This document shows positions 5,057 to 5,102 of a stretch of DNA of 5,102 nucleotides, piece by piece; the stretch's first letter is position 1, and the number at the start of each line of letters is the position of its first letter. The stretch is from Clostridia bacterium. GTDB lineage: Bacteria; Bacillota; Clostridia; Oscillospirales; Ruminococcaceae. The DNA lies in contig JAGKVC010000202.1 in NCBI GenBank assembly GCA_021152595.1, forward strand, positions 1 to 5,102, given 5' to 3'. The notes below the pieces were generated by a model. It ran no database searches, was not told the DNA's origin, and saw only the letters and a list, made by a program, of their open reading frames with translations. The translations under genes were made by a program, and so were the position numbers.

Positions 5057-5102
5057 GGATTTATAGATATTCAGAAGAGAGATGATATTTCCTGTCCTCT
5101 TA

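Noticed and set aside
4854..5066. Possible 70-codon plus-strand gene after the amidase
   Set aside because: It starts inside the amidase terminator stem and runs through the hairpins and heptad repeats; no ribosome binding site or protein-like composition supports it.
1..5102. CRISPR array, toxin-antitoxin or phage-defence system
   Set aside because: No regularly spaced direct repeats of the right size and no candidate protein families are visible in any frame.

Overview
The window reads as a low-G+C Gram-positive (Firmicutes) chromosome, most likely a gut-type Clostridia member such as a Ruminococcus relative. The support is near-consensus SigA promoters, strong AGGAGG-type ribosome binding sites, a tRNA with an encoded CCA end, a secreted peptidoglycan amidase with cell-wall-binding repeats, and a Clostridia-style relaxase and tyrosine integrase. 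The genus is an inference; the sequence alone does not fix it.

Layout. Positions 1-2569 are the end of an integrative mobile element. It holds the 3' part of a MOBP-type relaxase gene (1-1272, N-terminus outside the window) and a complete tyrosine recombinase gene (1370-2569) with its own strong promoter. The integrase gene points at the 3' end of a tRNA-Trp(CCA) gene on the minus strand (2676-2751). This is the usual geometry of an element integrated at a tRNA 3' end. The 106 bp between them hold paired GGACAAA repeats (possible integrase arm sites) and the intrinsic terminator of the tRNA transcript. No conjugation or cargo genes are visible, so integrative conjugative element and integrative mobilizable element cannot be told apart.

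Right of the tRNA lies what looks like host chromosome. The tRNA has a perfect consensus promoter on the minus strand. About 135 bp further on, a divergent extended -10 promoter drives a single-gene unit (2990-4819) encoding a secreted 609-residue protein. It has a signal peptide, about 19 cell-wall/choline-binding-type repeats of roughly 20 residues, and a C-terminal zinc-dependent N-acetylmuramoyl-L-alanine amidase domain with all expected ligands. A strong intrinsic terminator follows.

The last 220 bp carry no convincing gene but much structure: two mutually exclusive hairpins (4924-4966), a perfect 7-bp hairpin, five 7-bp tandem units and a GC-rich hairpin. The end of the window looks like a dispersed intergenic repeat. 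I see no wholly new system. The best leads are the structured integrase leader, the exact att position relative to the tRNA terminator, and the composite repeat at the right end.
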